15,038 bases of DNA from an uncultured Eubacteriales bacterium (GTDB lineage: Bacteria > Bacillota > Clostridia > Oscillospirales > CAG-272), in NCBI GenBank assembly GCA_900547565.1, contig URHI01000035.1:1-15038 (forward strand), given 5' to 3'. Within the stretch, counting starts at the first letter, position 1; each line of letters starts with the position of its first letter. Below the pieces are notes generated by a model. It did no database searches and was not told the DNA's origin. It saw only the letters and a program-made list of their open reading frames with translations. Shown here in pieces: positions 13,875-15,038 of the stretch. A program made the translations under genes and the position numbers.

Positions 13875-15038
13875 ATGGAAAACATAAACAATATGGCGGC
13901 TAACAGCCTTGAGTCGCTGTCCCGTGAAAACCTGAGTGAAAAGGGAAAAAGAAAGCTGACCCGAGAGATCGTATGTGGCGCGGTTGCTGTATCCTGCCTT
14001 GTCGTAGGGCTTGTATGCGGTCGCATTTATCCTTCAAATACAACGCTTCCCGCACTTTTGTACACCGTTGGCTTTATTGTCGAGGGTGTACCGGTGTTTG
14101 TCGCGGCAATTAAGGGCATTATTACGAGAAACCTCACTAATGCTATGGAGATACTTGTGGCACTGGCCATAATATCCTGCTATTTTTCACAGCAGCTGAT
14201 ATTGGCTGTGCTCATACCGCTGATACTCAATGTGGTGCATTTTCTCGAGGAACGCAGCATTATGGGTGGACGGGACGTCATTGAGGGACTGAAAAAAATG
14301 CAGCAGTCTACCGCGATCCTGCTCGAGGGAGATGCCGAAACGCAGGTGGACGCCCGTACGCTGAAGATCGGGCAGCAGATAGTAGTACGTCCCGGCTCGG
14401 GCATACCTATCGACGGTGAGGTGGTCAGCGGTGAGAGCCACATCGATCAGAAGTCATTGACGGGCGAACCCAAGCCTGCACATGTCCGTCCGGGCGACGC
14501 CGTTTATGCGGGTACCGTCAACATTGACGGGCGGATAATTGTAAGTGTTAAAAAAGAGTATGTTGATACGTCGTTTTCCAAGATACTCAAGCTGCTGGAA
14601 AAGTCTGAAGGCATAGCAATCCCCGAGTCGCGGCTCATCGACAGATTTATGATGTATTATATTCCGTTTGTGCTGGCGGTGGCGGCTGCTGTGGCGCTTA
14701 TTGAGTCCGATATTTCGCGCGCAATTGCCATACTGGTGGTGTCCTGCCCGTGCGGGCAGATGTTAGTCAGCTCGGCGCCCATGATAGCGGCATTGTCGGT
14801 AGCCACGCGGCGGGGAATACTTATCAAAAACTCAAAATTTATAGAAGAGCTTACCGAGATCAACACAGTTGTGTTTGACAAGACCGGCACTGTTACAGAA
14901 GGCGATCTGTTTCTGAACAAGGCAGTTACCGCACCGGGACAGTCTGCTGACGAGCTTATGCGGGCTGCGGCAACGCTTGCCGGGGCATCTACCCATCCGG
15001 TGTCACGCGCTGCCGCAGCTTATGTACGAGGACGTTTT
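13875..15038 (+). CDS. P1B-type (heavy-metal) ATPase, truncated by the window end
   Basis: The first 388 residues are visible and the reading frame is still open at the right edge. Landmarks in order are a short N-terminus with no HMA (CxxC) metal-binding domain, paired hydrophobic segments (about 31-80 and 88-121), the actuator loop LTGEP (195-199), the transmembrane metal site CPC (291-293), the phosphorylation motif DKTGT (335-339, Asp335 the acceptor), and the ATP-binding His-Pro pair (374-375, 'STHPVS'). These define a P1B ATPase that exports a transition metal such as Cu, Zn or Cd. CPC is followed by Gly-Gln, where most relatives have Ala-Leu, so the substrate cannot be assigned. The ATG at 13875 is 1 nt after the SPFH gene stop, with GGGG as a weak ribosome site, so translation is probably coupled. 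Confidence 0.92.
   Translation, partial: MENINNMAANSLESLSRENLSEKGKRKLTREIVCGAVAVSCLVVGLVCGRIYPSNTTLPALLYTVGFIVEGVPVFVAAIKGIITRNLTNAMEILVALAIISCYFSQQLILAVLIPLILNVVHFLEERSIMGGRDVIEGLKKMQQSTAILLEGDAETQVDARTLKIGQQIVVRPGSGIPIDGEVVSGESHIDQKSLTGEPKPAHVRPGDAVYAGTVNIDGRIIVSVKKEYVDTSFSKILKLLEKSEGIAIPESRLIDRFMMYYIPFVLAVAAAVALIESDISRAIAILVVSCPCGQMLVSSAPMIAALSVATRRGILIKNSKFIEELTEINTVVFDKTGTVTEGDLFLNKAVTAPGQSADELMRAAATLAGASTHPVSRAAAAYVRGRF

Noticed and set aside
14180..14443. Minus-strand ORFs opposite the P-type ATPase (also 14657-14920)
   Set aside because: The plus-strand frame carries TGEP, CPC, DKTGT and HP motifs, so these are shadows.
1..15038. CRISPR arrays, tRNA or rRNA genes, insertion sequences
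   Set aside because: No regularly spaced direct repeats, no tRNA cloverleaf or rRNA segments, and no transposase or integrase coding was seen.

Overview
The window looks like chromosomal DNA from a low-to-mid GC Gram-positive anaerobe of the class Clostridia, probably a gut Oscillospiraceae- or Ruminococcaceae-like organism. This rests on near-consensus sigma-A promoters (TTGACA-17-TATAAT), strong AGGAGG-type ribosome binding sites, lipoprotein signal peptides, BspA-like LRR lipoproteins, and the overall gene families. The taxonomy is inferred and was not tested by any search.

Layout. (1) 100-1314, + strand: a CPA2-type cation:proton antiporter, separated from the next operon by an 11-bp hairpin terminator between convergent genes. 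(2) 4097-1414, - strand: a three-gene ABC importer of the TrpXYZ type (lipoprotein, permease, ATPase). (3) 4098-4802: a divergent regulatory region. (4) 4803-7314, + strand: metN-metI-metQ, a methionine ABC importer, ending in a strong terminator at 7355-7397. (5) 7454 to the right edge, + strand: a probable six-gene operon with a structured leader. It holds two LRR lipoproteins, three SPFH/band-7 (HflK/HflC/stomatin-type) membrane proteins and a P1B-type metal ATPase cut by the window end. Most junctions in it are very short or overlapping.

The main discovery is in region 3. Each of the two divergent transporter operons starts with its own short leader-peptide gene, and each looks like a classical ribosome-mediated transcription attenuator. 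The rightward one (4637-4729) encodes 30 residues with Met at 1, 7, 11, 13, 16 and 18, just before metNIQ. The leftward one (4345-4265) encodes 26 residues with 9 Tyr/Phe among residues 6-16, just before the TrpXYZ-like importer. Each has a perfect promoter about 25 nt upstream, an intrinsic terminator before the first transporter gene, and a segment late in the leader peptide that can pair with the terminator's 5' arm. Neither leader contains a recognisable T-box or SAM riboswitch. The leaders predict that the right operon senses charged tRNA-Met, and that the left operon senses charged tRNA-Tyr/tRNA-Phe. That would make the left importer an aromatic amino acid (Tyr/Phe) transporter rather than a Trp transporter. 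Both are inferences from sequence.

The right-hand operon is of second interest. It combines an unusual seven-TM HflK-like protein, an HflC-like protein, another HflK-like protein and a P1B ATPase behind two secreted LRR lipoproteins, with no FtsH gene in view.
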